A DNA stretch of 64,000 nucleotides from positions 62,001 to 126,000 of the forward strand of contig NZ_BAABHJ010000038.1 of NCBI RefSeq assembly GCF_039542035.1, written 5' to 3'. Origin of the DNA: Actinoallomurus liliacearum. Lineage in GTDB: Bacteria; Actinomycetota; Actinomycetes; Streptosporangiales; Streptosporangiaceae. The position numbers were made by a program, and so were the translations under genes. The notes under the pieces are model-generated. The model saw nothing but the letters and a program-made list of their open reading frames with translations. It was not told the DNA's origin and ran no database searches. This document shows, in pieces, positions 1-8,073 of the stretch. The stretch's first letter is position 1. Each line of letters opens with the position of its first letter.

Positions 1-551
1 CCGCGGTCGAGCGACTTCCACAGCGAGGCGGGGTCGTCGCTCGTGCGCGGGGCGGTGCCCGGCCGGTCGTAGCGGGCGGACATGCCGGGCCAGCGCCGGC
101 CGCGTACGACGGTGAGCAGCCCGGCGGCGGCCAGCAGGATCCCGCCCGCCATCGCGACGATCCACCAGCCGCTCACGTGCACGGACAGGTCGCCGGTCAG
201 CCGGGTGAGGTTGGTCCGGTCGGCGGCGGCGGACACCACCCGCGCGTGGCGGACGGCCAGCGGCGACAGCACGGCGATGAGCACGCCGAAGCCGGTCAGC
301 AGCACGCCCACGGCCGTCCGCGCCCAGCCGCGCGTGGCGAGCAGCGCGGCGATCCCGGCGAGCCCGACCAGGCCGAGAGCGGCGATGCCGCCGCTCAGCG
401 ACCTCCCGGTGAGGTGCTGCAGCGACGGCACGAGCTCCGGGCCACCGCGTACGGTGACGGTCGCCCAGGTCCGGCCGGTGAACCCGGCGGCGAGCCCCGC
501 ACCCACCGCGCCGAGCAGCGCGGCGGCGGCGAGTTCGCGGCGGGTGGTCAC
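1..551 (-). CDS. Trp-operon-associated membrane protein (partial, C-terminus beyond window)
   Basis: Reading leftward from a GTG at 551, the frame stays open to the window edge (about 183 codons seen). It shows an N-terminal hydrophobic stretch (about residues 7-24), two central hydrophobic segments (about 55-72 and 78-95) and a fourth around 130-148. A polar tail follows with the SLWKSLDR motif. This layout and tail match the trp operon-associated transmembrane family (TIGR02234/PF09534) found between trpE and trpC in actinobacteria; its biochemical role is unknown. The GTG overlaps the hisI stop as GTGA, so the two are probably translationally coupled. The remaining trp genes would lie left of the window, which is inference. 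Confidence 0.75.
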   Translation of the reverse strand, partial: MTTRRELAAAALLGAVGAGLAAGFTGRTWATVTVRGGPELVPSLQHLTGRSLSGGIAALGLVGLAGIAALLATRGWARTAVGVLLTGFGVLIAVLSPLAVRHARVVSAAADRTNLTRLTGDLSVHVSGWWIVAMAGGILLAAAGLLTVVRGRRWPGMSARYDRPGTAPRTSDDPASLWKSLDR

Positions 552-907
552 TGGGGACGCTCTCCCACGGCCGGGTCGAGGCGGTCGGCGTCCCAGCAGG
601 TGCGGTCCCCGGTGTGGCAGGCGGCCCCGACCTGGTCGACCTTGACCAGGATTGCGTCGCCGTCGCAGTCGAGGGCGACCTCCTTGACCCACTGCTGGTG
701 GCCGGAGGACTCCCCCTTCACCCAGTACTCCTTGCGGCTGCGCGACCAGTAGGTGGCGCGGCCGGTGGTCAGCGTGCGGTGCAGGGCCTCGTCGTCCATC
801 CAGGCCAGCATGAGTACCTCGCCCGTGTCGTACTGCTGGGCGATGGCCGGGACGAGCCCGTCTTCGGTCCGCTTGAGACGATCGGCGATCTTGGGGTCCA
901 AGGACAT
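548..907 (-). CDS. hisI: Phosphoribosyl-AMP cyclohydrolase HisI
   Basis: Catalyses the third step of histidine biosynthesis, hydrolytic ring opening of PR-AMP, in the cytosol. The 119-residue product carries the Mg-binding DCDGD motif at 80-84 and the three zinc cysteines (C81, C97 in AACHTG, C104 in RTCW). Full length for the stand-alone cyclohydrolase. I chose ATG 907 (MSLDP..., the usual family start) because a CACAAT -10-like box (915-920) lies 7 nt upstream; an in-frame ATG at 916 would add three residues. The stop overlaps the following trp-operon membrane protein by 4 bp. It lies about 20 kb from the rest of the his operon, next to trp genes. Confidence 0.95.
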   Translation of the reverse strand: MSLDPKIADRLKRTEDGLVPAIAQQYDTGEVLMLAWMDDEALHRTLTTGRATYWSRSRKEYWVKGESSGHQQWVKEVALDCDGDAILVKVDQVGAACHTGDRTCWDADRLDPAVGERPQ

Positions 908-925
908 GACATCCATTGTGCCGCC

Positions 926-2401
926 TCACTCGACCGTGGGGGCGGAGGGGGCGAGGCGCCGCAGCGGGGACTCGGGCATCAGGGCGAAGACCACCAGCGC
1001 GATGGCGGCGCCGGCCGCGCCGAGCCACGGGATCACGGTCGCGGTGGCGGACGCCGACGCGGCGGCCAGGCCGTGCGCGGGGGCGGCGGCGCGCACGTGG
1101 GAGGCGTACGCGGTACCGGCGATCGCCAGGGCGACCGACCCGCCGACCTGACGGAAGAAGGTGATCTTGCTGGTGGCGGTGCCGATGTGCTCCGGTTCGA
1201 CGGCGTTCTGCACGGCGATGGTGAGTCCGGACAGCATCGGCCCGATGCCCAGTCCGATCAGCGCCATCCAGCCGGCCAGGACCCAGACGCCGGTGTGGAC
1301 GCCGATGCCCGCGCACAGGAGCGATCCGGCGGCGAGCAGGGCGGGGGCCGCGACCAGCCAGGGCTTGTACCGCTTGGTCCGGCTGATCAGCGCGCCGGTG
1401 ACGAAGCTGCCGGCCAGCATGCCGAGCATCAGCGGGTAGACCTTCAGGCCGGAGGTGCTGGCGCTGTCGCCGTGCACGCTCTGGAAGTAGCGGGGCAGGA
1501 AGATGATGGCCGCGTACATGCCGAAGGCCGTGAAGAACGAGCCGACGTTGGCCGCCGTGTAGGTGCGGTTGCGGAACAGGCCGAGCGGCACGATCGGCTC
1601 GGCGGCGCGCCGCTCGACGAGGACGAACGAGACGAGCAGGACGATCGAGGCGGCGATCGGCGCGGCGACGGTCCCGCTCGTCCACGCGTGGGTGGCGCCG
1701 GCGGCCGTCGAGCGGCCCTTCTCGGTCAGGCCGTACAGCAGGAGCCCGATCGCGGCCGCGAAGACCGCGATCCCGAGGTAGTCGGGCCGGGCGGGGACGC
1801 GCTCGCGGCGCCGGTGGGGCAGGCGGAGGGCGATCACCGCGAGGACGACCACGCCGATCGGCAGGTTCACCAGGAAGACCCAGCGCCAGTTCGCCTGCTC
1901 GGTGAGCAGGCCGCCGAGGTAGGGGCCGGCGACGTAGCTGAGGGCCATGACTCCGCCGACCGCACCCTGGATGCGCCCGGAGTTCTGCGGCGGGAACAGG
2001 TCGGCGACCAGCGCGAGCGACAGCGGGATGAGCGCGCCGGCGCCGAGGCCCTGGACCGCGCGGAAGGCGATGAGCTCGGGCATGTTCTGCGCGGCCGCGC
2101 ACAGCGCGGAGCCGGCGAGGAAGACGGTGACCCCGATCAGCAGGAGCGGCTTGCGGCCGTGCACGTCGGACAGCCGCCCGTACAGCGGCACGGTGATCGT
2201 CGAGGTCAGCAGGTAGGCCGTGACGACCCAGGTGTAGAGGTCCTCGCCGCGCAGGTCCGCGACGATCCGCGGCAGCGAGGTGCCGACGATCGTCTGGTCC
2301 AGCATCGCGAGGAACATGCCGCCGAGTACGGCGACGATCAGCAGACCCGTCTTGGGCCCGCGTGCCGTGTCCGGCGGCGCGGTGCTCGTCATGGCCGACA
2401 T
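926..2401 (-). CDS. MFS drug exporter, DHA2 (EmrB/QacA) family
   Basis: A 491-residue, 14-helix-type major facilitator. Visible signatures are motif D1 around LDQTIVG (34-40), motif A GRLSDVHGRKP (75-85) and the antiporter motif C with VAGPYLGG (156-163). These mark proton-driven multidrug efflux in the cytoplasmic membrane; the substrate cannot be read. The start at 2401 has an AAGGGA ribosome site just upstream; ATG 2392 is an alternative. It is transcribed divergently from a PadR regulator, and the shared 113-bp gap holds four ACATGT boxes, so PadR-controlled drug-inducible efflux is likely. It ends 19 bp before hisI on the same strand, so read-through into hisI is possible. Confidence 0.9.
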   Translation of the reverse strand: MSAMTSTAPPDTARGPKTGLLIVAVLGGMFLAMLDQTIVGTSLPRIVADLRGEDLYTWVVTAYLLTSTITVPLYGRLSDVHGRKPLLLIGVTVFLAGSALCAAAQNMPELIAFRAVQGLGAGALIPLSLALVADLFPPQNSGRIQGAVGGVMALSYVAGPYLGGLLTEQANWRWVFLVNLPIGVVVLAVIALRLPHRRRERVPARPDYLGIAVFAAAIGLLLYGLTEKGRSTAAGATHAWTSGTVAAPIAASIVLLVSFVLVERRAAEPIVPLGLFRNRTYTAANVGSFFTAFGMYAAIIFLPRYFQSVHGDSASTSGLKVYPLMLGMLAGSFVTGALISRTKRYKPWLVAAPALLAAGSLLCAGIGVHTGVWVLAGWMALIGLGIGPMLSGLTIAVQNAVEPEHIGTATSKITFFRQVGGSVALAIAGTAYASHVRAAAPAHGLAAASASATATVIPWLGAAGAAIALVVFALMPESPLRRLAPSAPTVE

Positions 2402-2442
2402 CTCGATCCCTTCTCACACGTTCGATCAACGCGTCGATACCA

Positions 2443-2492
2443 ACATGTGAGAGCCGACATGTCAACTTCAACATGTCTGTCTATGACATGTC
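2443..2492. promoter_or_regulatory. Array of four ACATGT boxes between MFS exporter and padR
   Basis: The hexamer palindrome ACATGT occurs at 2443, 2457, 2471 and 2486; two copies are the perfect 8-mer GACATGTC (2456-2463 and 2485-2492). Spacing is 14, 14 and 15 bp. It lies in the divergent promoter region, so it is the probable PadR operator controlling both genes (inference). Confidence 0.7.
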
Positions 2493-2502
2493 GACATCGG
2501 GC

Positions 2503-2508
2503 TATCCT
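2503..2508 (+). promoter_or_regulatory. -10 box of padR, leaderless type
   Basis: TATCCT lies 6 nt before the padR ATG, so the predicted transcript begins at the start codon. No ribosome site is visible. Confidence 0.55.
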
Positions 2509-2514
2509 GGGCGG

Positions 2515-3066
2515 ATGTCACTGCGCGCAGCACTGCTGGCACTGATCGAGGCGGGCGGACCGTCCAGCGGCTATGACCTGACCAAGCGGTTCGAGGGGTC
2601 GCTCGCCTATGTCTGGCAGGCGAGCCACAGCCAGATCTATCCCGAGCTGAACCGCATGGCGGCGGACGGACTGCTGCGGGTGGAGGCGGAGGGCTCGCGC
2701 GGCCGCAAGACCTACTCCATCACCGCGGCCGGCAGAAGCGAACTGCACCAGTGGCTGCTCGAGACCAAGCCGGAACAGCGCGTGCGCAATGAGGGGGCGC
2801 TACGGGCCTTCCTGATTCCCCTGCTCCCCCGGGAAGAGGCCCTCGGCCTGCTGCGGGAGGAGTTGCGTCACGTCGAGGCGAGGAGAGCCGAACTGGAAAC
2901 ACTGTGCAGTGACGTCGGCGAGTCCAGTTTTGGGCGTTATGCCCTTGAAAGGGGCCTTCGGCACTTGGTCGCGTCGCGCGAGTGGGCGCTCTGGGCGATC
3001 GAGCGGCTCCAAAAAAGCGAAGAGGCCCGTACCGAAACGGCACGGACCCCGACGGGTGAACTTTGA
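2515..3066 (+). CDS. PadR family transcriptional regulator
   Basis: A 183-residue PadR-type repressor. The N-terminal winged helix spans about residues 3-75 and includes the typical stretch from GYDLTKRF through the SQIYPELNRMAADGLL recognition helix to the RKTYSITAAG wing. The C-terminal half is a helical dimerisation (Vir_act_alpha_C-like) region. It is divergent from the DHA2 exporter and probably represses it, being relieved by exporter substrates. The ATG at 2515 is preferred over upstream in-frame codons because the family begins with MSLRxALLALL and a -10 box sits immediately upstream. The 3' end also encodes, on the other strand, the cspA terminator. Confidence 0.9.
   Translation: MSLRAALLALIEAGGPSSGYDLTKRFEGSLAYVWQASHSQIYPELNRMAADGLLRVEAEGSRGRKTYSITAAGRSELHQWLLETKPEQRVRNEGALRAFLIPLLPREEALGLLREELRHVEARRAELETLCSDVGESSFGRYALERGLRHLVASREWALWAIERLQKSEEARTETARTPTGEL
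3011..3048 (-). terminator. Intrinsic terminator of cspA
   Basis: On the minus strand an 11-bp stem with a UUU loop (3024-3048, including G-U pairs) is followed within 8 nt by a run of six U (3011-3016). It lies 35 bp beyond the cspA stop, inside the 3' coding part of the convergent padR gene. Confidence 0.75.
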
Positions 3067-3082
3067 CCGAACGTTTTCGGTA

Positions 3083-3286
3083 CTACAGCGGACGGACCTG
3101 GTCCGCCTGCGGGCCGCGGTCGCCCTGGACGACCTCGAACTCCACGCGCTGATTGTCCTCGAGCGTACGGTATCCGTTGGTGGCGATCGCCGAGTAGTGG
3201 ACGAAGACGTCCGGACCACCGCCGTCAATGGCGATGAAGCCGAACCCCTTGTCGGCGTTGAACCACTTCACGGTGCCCTGGGCCAT
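3083..3286 (-). CDS. cspA: Cold-shock protein CspA-type
   Basis: A 67-residue single cold-shock domain. RNP1 is seen as KGFGFI and RNP2 as VFVHY, after the canonical MAQGTVKWFNADKG start. It binds single-stranded RNA/DNA and melts structure; actinobacteria often express such proteins constitutively as RNA chaperones. ATG 3286 was chosen over an upstream in-frame codon because AAGGAG lies 5 nt before it and it matches the family start. It is monocistronic, convergent with padR (16-bp gap), with its own terminator. A terminator-like hairpin lies in the 5' leader just upstream of the ribosome site (see 3313-3329). Confidence 0.95.
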   Translation of the reverse strand: MAQGTVKWFNADKGFGFIAIDGGGPDVFVHYSAIATNGYRTLEDNQRVEFEVVQGDRGPQADQVRPL

Positions 3287-3312
3287 GCCTAACTCCTTGC
3301 CGGACAAACAAA

Positions 3313-3329
3313 ACCCACACGTCGTGGGT
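3313..3329 (-). promoter_or_regulatory. Terminator-like hairpin in cspA 5' leader
   Basis: ACCCAC and GTGGGT arms (6 bp, 5-nt loop) are followed on the minus strand by a U-rich tract (UUUUGUUUG), ending about 15 nt before the AAGGAG ribosome site. It could be an attenuator or a cold-responsive leader structure; function is inferred. Confidence 0.45.
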
Positions 3330-3515
3330 CACTTTGTGGTTGCCGCGGGTGTGCGCAGGCCCTTGAAGAAGCAAGAACACGCCCGCCAGTCATCGGTCCG
3401 CGGGCGTCTGGCAAACGAACGTGGAACTACGACAACAACCGGTTTGAGTTTACCAAGTTCGGTGCTCTGTCACACGCCCCGGTGCGAAAGACTGTTTTCC
3501 ACCGTCGATATTCCC

Positions 3516-3558
3516 CGCCGTTCTCGCGGCAACCCACCTCCGACCGGCGAGAACGGCG
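3516..3558 (-). terminator. Stem-loop terminator after the ABC exporter operon
   Basis: A perfect 12-bp inverted repeat (3516-3527 with 3547-3558) and a 19-nt loop begin 15 bp after the stop of the second ABC gene. There is no U-run, as is common for actinobacterial terminators. Confidence 0.55.
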
Positions 3559-3573
3559 CGGGAGTCCGGCAAA

Positions 3574-5349
3574 TCAAATCTTCAACTGTGCCGCCCAGGA
3601 CGCGTACAACTCGGCATATCGTCCGGATTCGGCCACCAACGCGGCGTGCGGCCCACGCTGGACGAGATGTCCCTGGTCGAAGACGAGGACCTCGTCGGCC
3701 GCCTCGGCGGTGGACAGCCGGTGGGCGATCGAGACGGCGGTACGGCCGCGGGTGACGCTCTCGATGGCCCGCTGCAGGCGCACCTCGGTGGCGGGGTCGA
3801 CGGCGGAGGTCGCCTCGTCCAGCACCAGCAGGTCCGGGTCGGCCAGGTACGCCCGGGCCAGCGCCACGAGCTGCCGCTCCCCCGCCGACAACGACTCGCC
3901 GCGCTGCCCGACCGGGGTCGCCAGCCCCTCGGGCAGGCCGGCCAGCCAGTCGCCCAGGCCGAGTTCGGCCAGCGCCCCGCGGATGTCCTCCTCGGACGCC
4001 TCGGGCCGCCCGAACCGGAGGTTGTCGGCCAGGGACGCGTCGAACAGGAAGCCGTCCTGCGGGACCATCACGATCCGCTCCCGCAACGAGGAGAACCGCA
4101 CGTCGGTCAGCGGCACTCCGTCGACCAGCACCCGCCCCGACGCCGGGTCCATCATCCGGGTGAGCAGCTTGGCGAAGGTGGTCTTGCCCGAGCCGGTCTC
4201 CCCCACGACCGCGATCCGGGAGCCCGGGGCGATGCGCACGGACACGTCGTGCAGCACGGTCGGCCCGCCCGGATAGGCGAACGACACGTCCTCGAACCGC
4301 ACGTCGATCGCGCCCCTGGGCAGTACGGTCCCCGCCGGGCCGGGGTCGGCGACGTCCGGCGTCGTGTCCAGCACGCCGAGCACCCGCCGCCAGCCCGCGA
4401 TGGCGTTCTGGGCGTCGTTGAGGACCTCGGTGGCGACCTGCAGGGGGCTGACGAACAGCGTGACGAGGAACAGGAACGCCACCAGCTCCCCGGCGGTGAG
4501 GTGGCCCCCGACCCCCAGCGCCGTGCCGGCCACGACGACGCCGGCGGTGGCGATCGCCGAGGCCAGCTCGGTCGAGGGGAAGGTCAGGGCGACGAGATTC
4601 TGCGCCCGTACCTGCGCGTCGCGGTACGCGCCGACGGACTCGTCGATCCGCCGCTCGGTGCGCTCCTCGGCGCCGTACGCGCGGATCACGGACGCGCCGA
4701 CGACCGACTCGCCCACCGCCGACAGCATGTCGCCGACCCGCTCGCGCACGGCGCCGTACGCCTTCGACAGCCAGCGCTGGAAGACGCGCAGCGCGTACGT
4801 CAACGGCAGGAAGACGACCCAGACGAGCAGCGTGAGCGGCCAGGAATAGACGGCCATGAGCACGGTCGCCACGACGAGCTGGCCGCCCGCGATGATGATC
4901 ATCAGGCCGCCGTACTGCATGAACTGGCTCATCTGGTCGACGTCGCTGGTGACGCGGGAGACCAGCGACCCGCGCCGCTCGCCGCTCTGGGTCAGCATCG
5001 ACAGGTCGTGCACGTGCCGGAAGGCGCGGACGCGCAGTGCCGCCAGGCCGCTCTCGCTGGTGCGGTACAGACGGACGTTCATCAGGTACGCCGCGACGGC
5101 CGTCAGGACGACGGCGGCGGCGCACATGAGGACCGCGGTGCGGATGAAGGCGATGTCGGGCCCGCCGTGGGCGCGCAGGCCCCGGTCGAGCGTCTGCTGC
5201 ACGGCCACCGGGACGACGATCCGCCCGACGGTGGCCACCAGCGCCAGCAGCAGTGTGCCGACGATGCCGCGCCGGAACTCCGGGGTGAGCCGCAGCCCCT
5301 GGCGCAGGGTGGCGAGCCCGGACGCCGGGCGGCTCTCGAGGGCCGTCAT
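3574..5349 (-). CDS. ABC exporter half-transporter, canonical ATPase site subunit
   Basis: A 591-residue fusion of an ABC type-1 exporter membrane domain (about 1-330, six helices) and an ATP-binding domain. Walker A GETGSGKTT is at 383-391, Walker B LLVLDEATS has its catalytic Glu at 512, and the H-loop His is at 543. The signature is degenerate: LSAGE (487-491) instead of LSGGQ. The partner upstream has the mirror pattern, so the two likely form a heterodimer with one active and one degenerate site, like TM287/288 or BmrCD. The start overlaps the upstream gene's stop as ATGA. Probable role: lipid or drug export at the cytoplasmic membrane; substrate unknown. Confidence 0.9.
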   Translation of the reverse strand: MTALESRPASGLATLRQGLRLTPEFRRGIVGTLLLALVATVGRIVVPVAVQQTLDRGLRAHGGPDIAFIRTAVLMCAAAVVLTAVAAYLMNVRLYRTSESGLAALRVRAFRHVHDLSMLTQSGERRGSLVSRVTSDVDQMSQFMQYGGLMIIIAGGQLVVATVLMAVYSWPLTLLVWVVFLPLTYALRVFQRWLSKAYGAVRERVGDMLSAVGESVVGASVIRAYGAEERTERRIDESVGAYRDAQVRAQNLVALTFPSTELASAIATAGVVVAGTALGVGGHLTAGELVAFLFLVTLFVSPLQVATEVLNDAQNAIAGWRRVLGVLDTTPDVADPGPAGTVLPRGAIDVRFEDVSFAYPGGPTVLHDVSVRIAPGSRIAVVGETGSGKTTFAKLLTRMMDPASGRVLVDGVPLTDVRFSSLRERIVMVPQDGFLFDASLADNLRFGRPEASEEDIRGALAELGLGDWLAGLPEGLATPVGQRGESLSAGERQLVALARAYLADPDLLVLDEATSAVDPATEVRLQRAIESVTRGRTAVSIAHRLSTAEAADEVLVFDQGHLVQRGPHAALVAESGRYAELYASWAAQLKI

Positions 5350-7163
5350 GCGACCGCCTCCTCGTTCTCTTCGTCCTCGTCCGGCACGGCTTCGTCCGGT
5401 ACGGCTTCGTCGGCGGCGCGCTCGTAGGCCGTGACGAGATCCCGGTATCCGGCGGACCGTTCCAGCAGTTCCTTGTGGGGGCCCTGGGCGACGACGCGGC
5501 CGCGTTCGATGTAGACGACGTCGTCGGCCAGCTCGATGGTCGCCTTCCGGTAGGCCACGACCACGACGGTGGCGGCGGAGTCGCGCAGCCCGTCGAGGAT
5601 GCGGGCCTCCACCTGGGGGTCGACGCTGGAGGTCGCGTCGTCGAGCACGAGCAGCCGCGGGCGCCGGACCAGGGCGCGGGCCAGCGCGAGCCGCTGCCGC
5701 TGCCCGCCGGACAGCGTGGTGCCGCGCTCCCCCACGTGGGTGTCCAGGCCGTCGGCGAGCGCGGAGACGAACCCGTCGGCCTGGGCCAGCCGGATCGCCT
5801 CCCACACGTCGTCGTCCGACACGTCCAGGCCGAGTGTCACGTTGCCGCGCACGGTGTCGTCGAACAGGAACGCCTGTTGCGGCACGAGCGCCGTCGTCGC
5901 CGACAGGCCGTGCCGCTCGACGTCCCGCGCGTCGACGCCGTCGAGCAGGACCTGCCCGCCGGCCGGGTCGACGAGGCGGACGAGCAGGTTCGTGAGCGTG
6001 GACTTGCCGGATCCGGTGGGGCCGACGACCGCGATCGTACGGCCGGGCTCGGCGGCGAAGGAGACGTCGTGCAGGACGTCGTCGTCGGTGTAGCCGAACC
6101 GCACGTCGCGCGCCTCCAGGCGCGCGGGGCCCGCCGTGTCGACGGACCGGTCGCCGTACGGGAGGGAGCCGGTGGCGTGCAGGACGTCCTGCACGCGTTC
6201 CCAGCCGACGACGCTGCGCGGCACCTCGGCCAGGACCCAGCCCAGCGCGCGGATCGGGAAGGCCAGCAGGGTGAACAGGTACGCGACGTGCACCAGGTCG
6301 CCGGGCGACATCGCGCCGGACCGCAACCGGATCGACCCGACGAGCAGGACGGCGAGCACGCCGAGGTTCGGCAGGGCCTCCAGGACGGGGTCGAACAACC
6401 CGCGGATGCGGCCGACCGCCACGTTCGCGTCGCGCAGCTCCGCCGCGACGGCGGCGAAGCGCTCGGTCTCGTCCGCCTCCCGGCCGAGGGTCTTGACGAC
6501 CAGCGCGCCTTCGAAGCTCTCGTGCGCGACCTCGCTGACGCCCGCCCGCAGGCGCTGCGCGTGCGCGGCGACGGGGGCCAGCCGCCGCTGGTAGATCACG
6601 TTCAGGCCGGCGATCGCCGGGAAGACGAGGAAGCCGACGATCGCAACGACCAGGTCGGTGGTGAGGATCGCGATCGCGGCGATGATCAGCATCAGCACGA
6701 CCCCGAGCGCCATGGGCAGCGGGGCGAGGGGGGCCCAGGCGGCCTCGACGTCGGCGTTGGCGTTCGACAGGAGCCGGCCGGTGGGGTGTCTCTGGTGCCA
6801 GGCCAGGGGCAGCCGGAGGTACTGGCGGGTGACCGCGCGCCGGTAGGCCGCCTGCATGTTGTACTGCACCATCCCGGCGTACAGGCGCCGTCCCGCGACG
6901 CCGAGCGCCTTCAGCAGGGCCACGCCGACGATCGCCAGGCTGCCGAGGACGAGCGCGCCCGTGGTGGTGCGGCCGTCGCGGAAGGCCGGCAGGACGACGT
7001 CCTGGGTGACCCGGCCGAGGACCCAGGCGCTGCCCACGGTCATCGCCGCGTACAGCCCGCTGCTGAGCACGGCGGCCGTGAGGAGACGCGGCTCGGCCCG
7101 GGCGGCGACCCAGAGGACGGCCGCGCCCTTTTTTAGGATGTCCGATGTCACTTTTTGTGACAC
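5346..7163 (-). CDS. ABC exporter half-transporter, degenerate ATPase site subunit
   Basis: A 605-residue ABC type-1 exporter half: membrane domain about 1-330, nucleotide-binding domain 350-580, acidic C-terminal tail. Walker A GPTGSGKST is at 381-389 and the signature LSGGQ at 484-488. The catalytic Glu after Walker B is Asp (LDD, 509), and the switch His is Tyr (AYRK, 538). Its own site is therefore predicted to hydrolyse ATP poorly, while its intact signature completes the partner's site. GTG start at 7163 has GAGAGGGG 4-5 nt upstream. It is first in a two-gene operon and divergent from the DinB-like gene at 7262. Confidence 0.9.
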   Translation of the reverse strand: MSQKVTSDILKKGAAVLWVAARAEPRLLTAAVLSSGLYAAMTVGSAWVLGRVTQDVVLPAFRDGRTTTGALVLGSLAIVGVALLKALGVAGRRLYAGMVQYNMQAAYRRAVTRQYLRLPLAWHQRHPTGRLLSNANADVEAAWAPLAPLPMALGVVLMLIIAAIAILTTDLVVAIVGFLVFPAIAGLNVIYQRRLAPVAAHAQRLRAGVSEVAHESFEGALVVKTLGREADETERFAAVAAELRDANVAVGRIRGLFDPVLEALPNLGVLAVLLVGSIRLRSGAMSPGDLVHVAYLFTLLAFPIRALGWVLAEVPRSVVGWERVQDVLHATGSLPYGDRSVDTAGPARLEARDVRFGYTDDDVLHDVSFAAEPGRTIAVVGPTGSGKSTLTNLLVRLVDPAGGQVLLDGVDARDVERHGLSATTALVPQQAFLFDDTVRGNVTLGLDVSDDDVWEAIRLAQADGFVSALADGLDTHVGERGTTLSGGQRQRLALARALVRRPRLLVLDDATSSVDPQVEARILDGLRDSAATVVVVAYRKATIELADDVVYIERGRVVAQGPHKELLERSAGYRDLVTAYERAADEAVPDEAVPDEDEENEEAVA

Positions 7164-7249
7164 AAAGTCCCCTCTCGTGGCAGATTGTGGGGCCGATAAT
7201 CCCTATCACGCGGGGGCGCCGGGTTATTCCATGCCGGGAAGGGCGGGCC

Positions 7250-7255
7250 TACGAT
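7250..7255 (+). promoter_or_regulatory. -10 box, leaderless type
   Basis: TACGAT ends 6 nt before ATG 7262, with no ribosome site between. Confidence 0.5.
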
Positions 7256-7261
7256 CGCTGG

Positions 7262-7900
7262 ATGGCGAACGAGAACTGGGCGCGCGCCGAGCGCCACGCC
7301 CTCAGTGACGCGCTGATCGACGCCGGTCCCGAGGCACCCACCCTCTGCCAGGGCTGGACCGCCGCGGACCTGGCCGCCCACCTCGTCGTCCGGGAGCACC
7401 GGCCCGACGCCGCGCCGGGCATCATGATCCCGCTGCTGGCGGGCTATACCGAGAAGGTACGTCTCGGGATCCGCGACGCCACGCCGTACGCCGACCTCGT
7501 GGCGCGCTTCCGGGCCGGGCCGCCGGCCTGGTCGCCGTTCGCGCTCGGCGCGGTCGACGCCGCGGCGAACACCACCGAGTACTTCGTGCACCACGAGGAC
7601 GTGCGCCGCGCCGGGGAGGGCTGGGAACCGCGCGAGCTGCCCGCGGCCTTCGAGGAGCAGTTGTGGCGGCGGCTGCGGATGGCCCGGTTCGTCCTGCGGC
7701 GGCTGCCCGTGGAGGTCACCTTCGTGGATCCGGACGGCCGTACCCAGCGCGTCACCAAGGGCGGCCGGCTGGTCCGGGTGCACGGTGAGCCGAGCGAGCT
7801 GACGCTGTGGGCCCTGGGCCGCAAGGACGCCGCGCGGGTCGAGCTGACGGGCGAGGCCGAGGCGATCAACGTCCTGAACCAGGGCCGCTGGCGCCTGTGA
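7262..7900 (+). CDS. TIGR03085-family DinB-like metal-binding protein
   Basis: A 212-residue protein of the mycothiol-dependent maleylpyruvate isomerase/DinB-like superfamily, closest to the TIGR03085 family. The N-terminal four-helix bundle shows the family hallmarks LCQGWTAADLAAHLVVRE (about 28-46) and FVHHEDVRRA (about 104-113); these give the histidines expected to bind a divalent metal. A C-terminal beta domain covers about 140-212. The biochemical role is not established; related proteins use mycothiol or are of unknown function. It is divergent from the ABC exporter operon. I chose ATG 7262 (MANENWARAER...) as the usual family start and because a -10 box lies directly upstream. Confidence 0.8.
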   Translation: MANENWARAERHALSDALIDAGPEAPTLCQGWTAADLAAHLVVREHRPDAAPGIMIPLLAGYTEKVRLGIRDATPYADLVARFRAGPPAWSPFALGAVDAAANTTEYFVHHEDVRRAGEGWEPRELPAAFEEQLWRRLRMARFVLRRLPVEVTFVDPDGRTQRVTKGGRLVRVHGEPSELTLWALGRKDAARVELTGEAEAINVLNQGRWRL

Positions 7901-7947
7901 CCGCACCCGCCGGATCGGGTCCGGCCACGGCGCCGTCCCCCTGGGAC

Positions 7948-8073
7948 TCCGGTCCTGCCACGGCCCTCTTTCGCCGGGGCTCCGGTCAGGCCGCGGCCTT
8001 CTCCCAACGGGGACCGGCCGCGGCCTCTTCGCGCCGGTGGTCCGGTCAGGCCGCGGCCTTCTCCCGCTGCGGC
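7948..8073. repeat. Degenerate 33-bp tandem repeat at the 3' end of an MFS gene
   Basis: Units start with TCCGGTC at 7948, 7981 and 8041, with a shorter degenerate unit (27 bp) between. The 25 bp at 7981-8005 and 8041-8065 are identical. The 8041 copy includes the stop codon (8046-8048) and last codons of the MFS gene, so the array looks like a duplication of that gene's end. Confidence 0.7.

Noticed and set aside
3574..7209. One 1211-residue protein covering both ABC genes
   Set aside because: Its first half is an off-frame reading of the upstream ABC gene; the two real genes overlap by ATGA.
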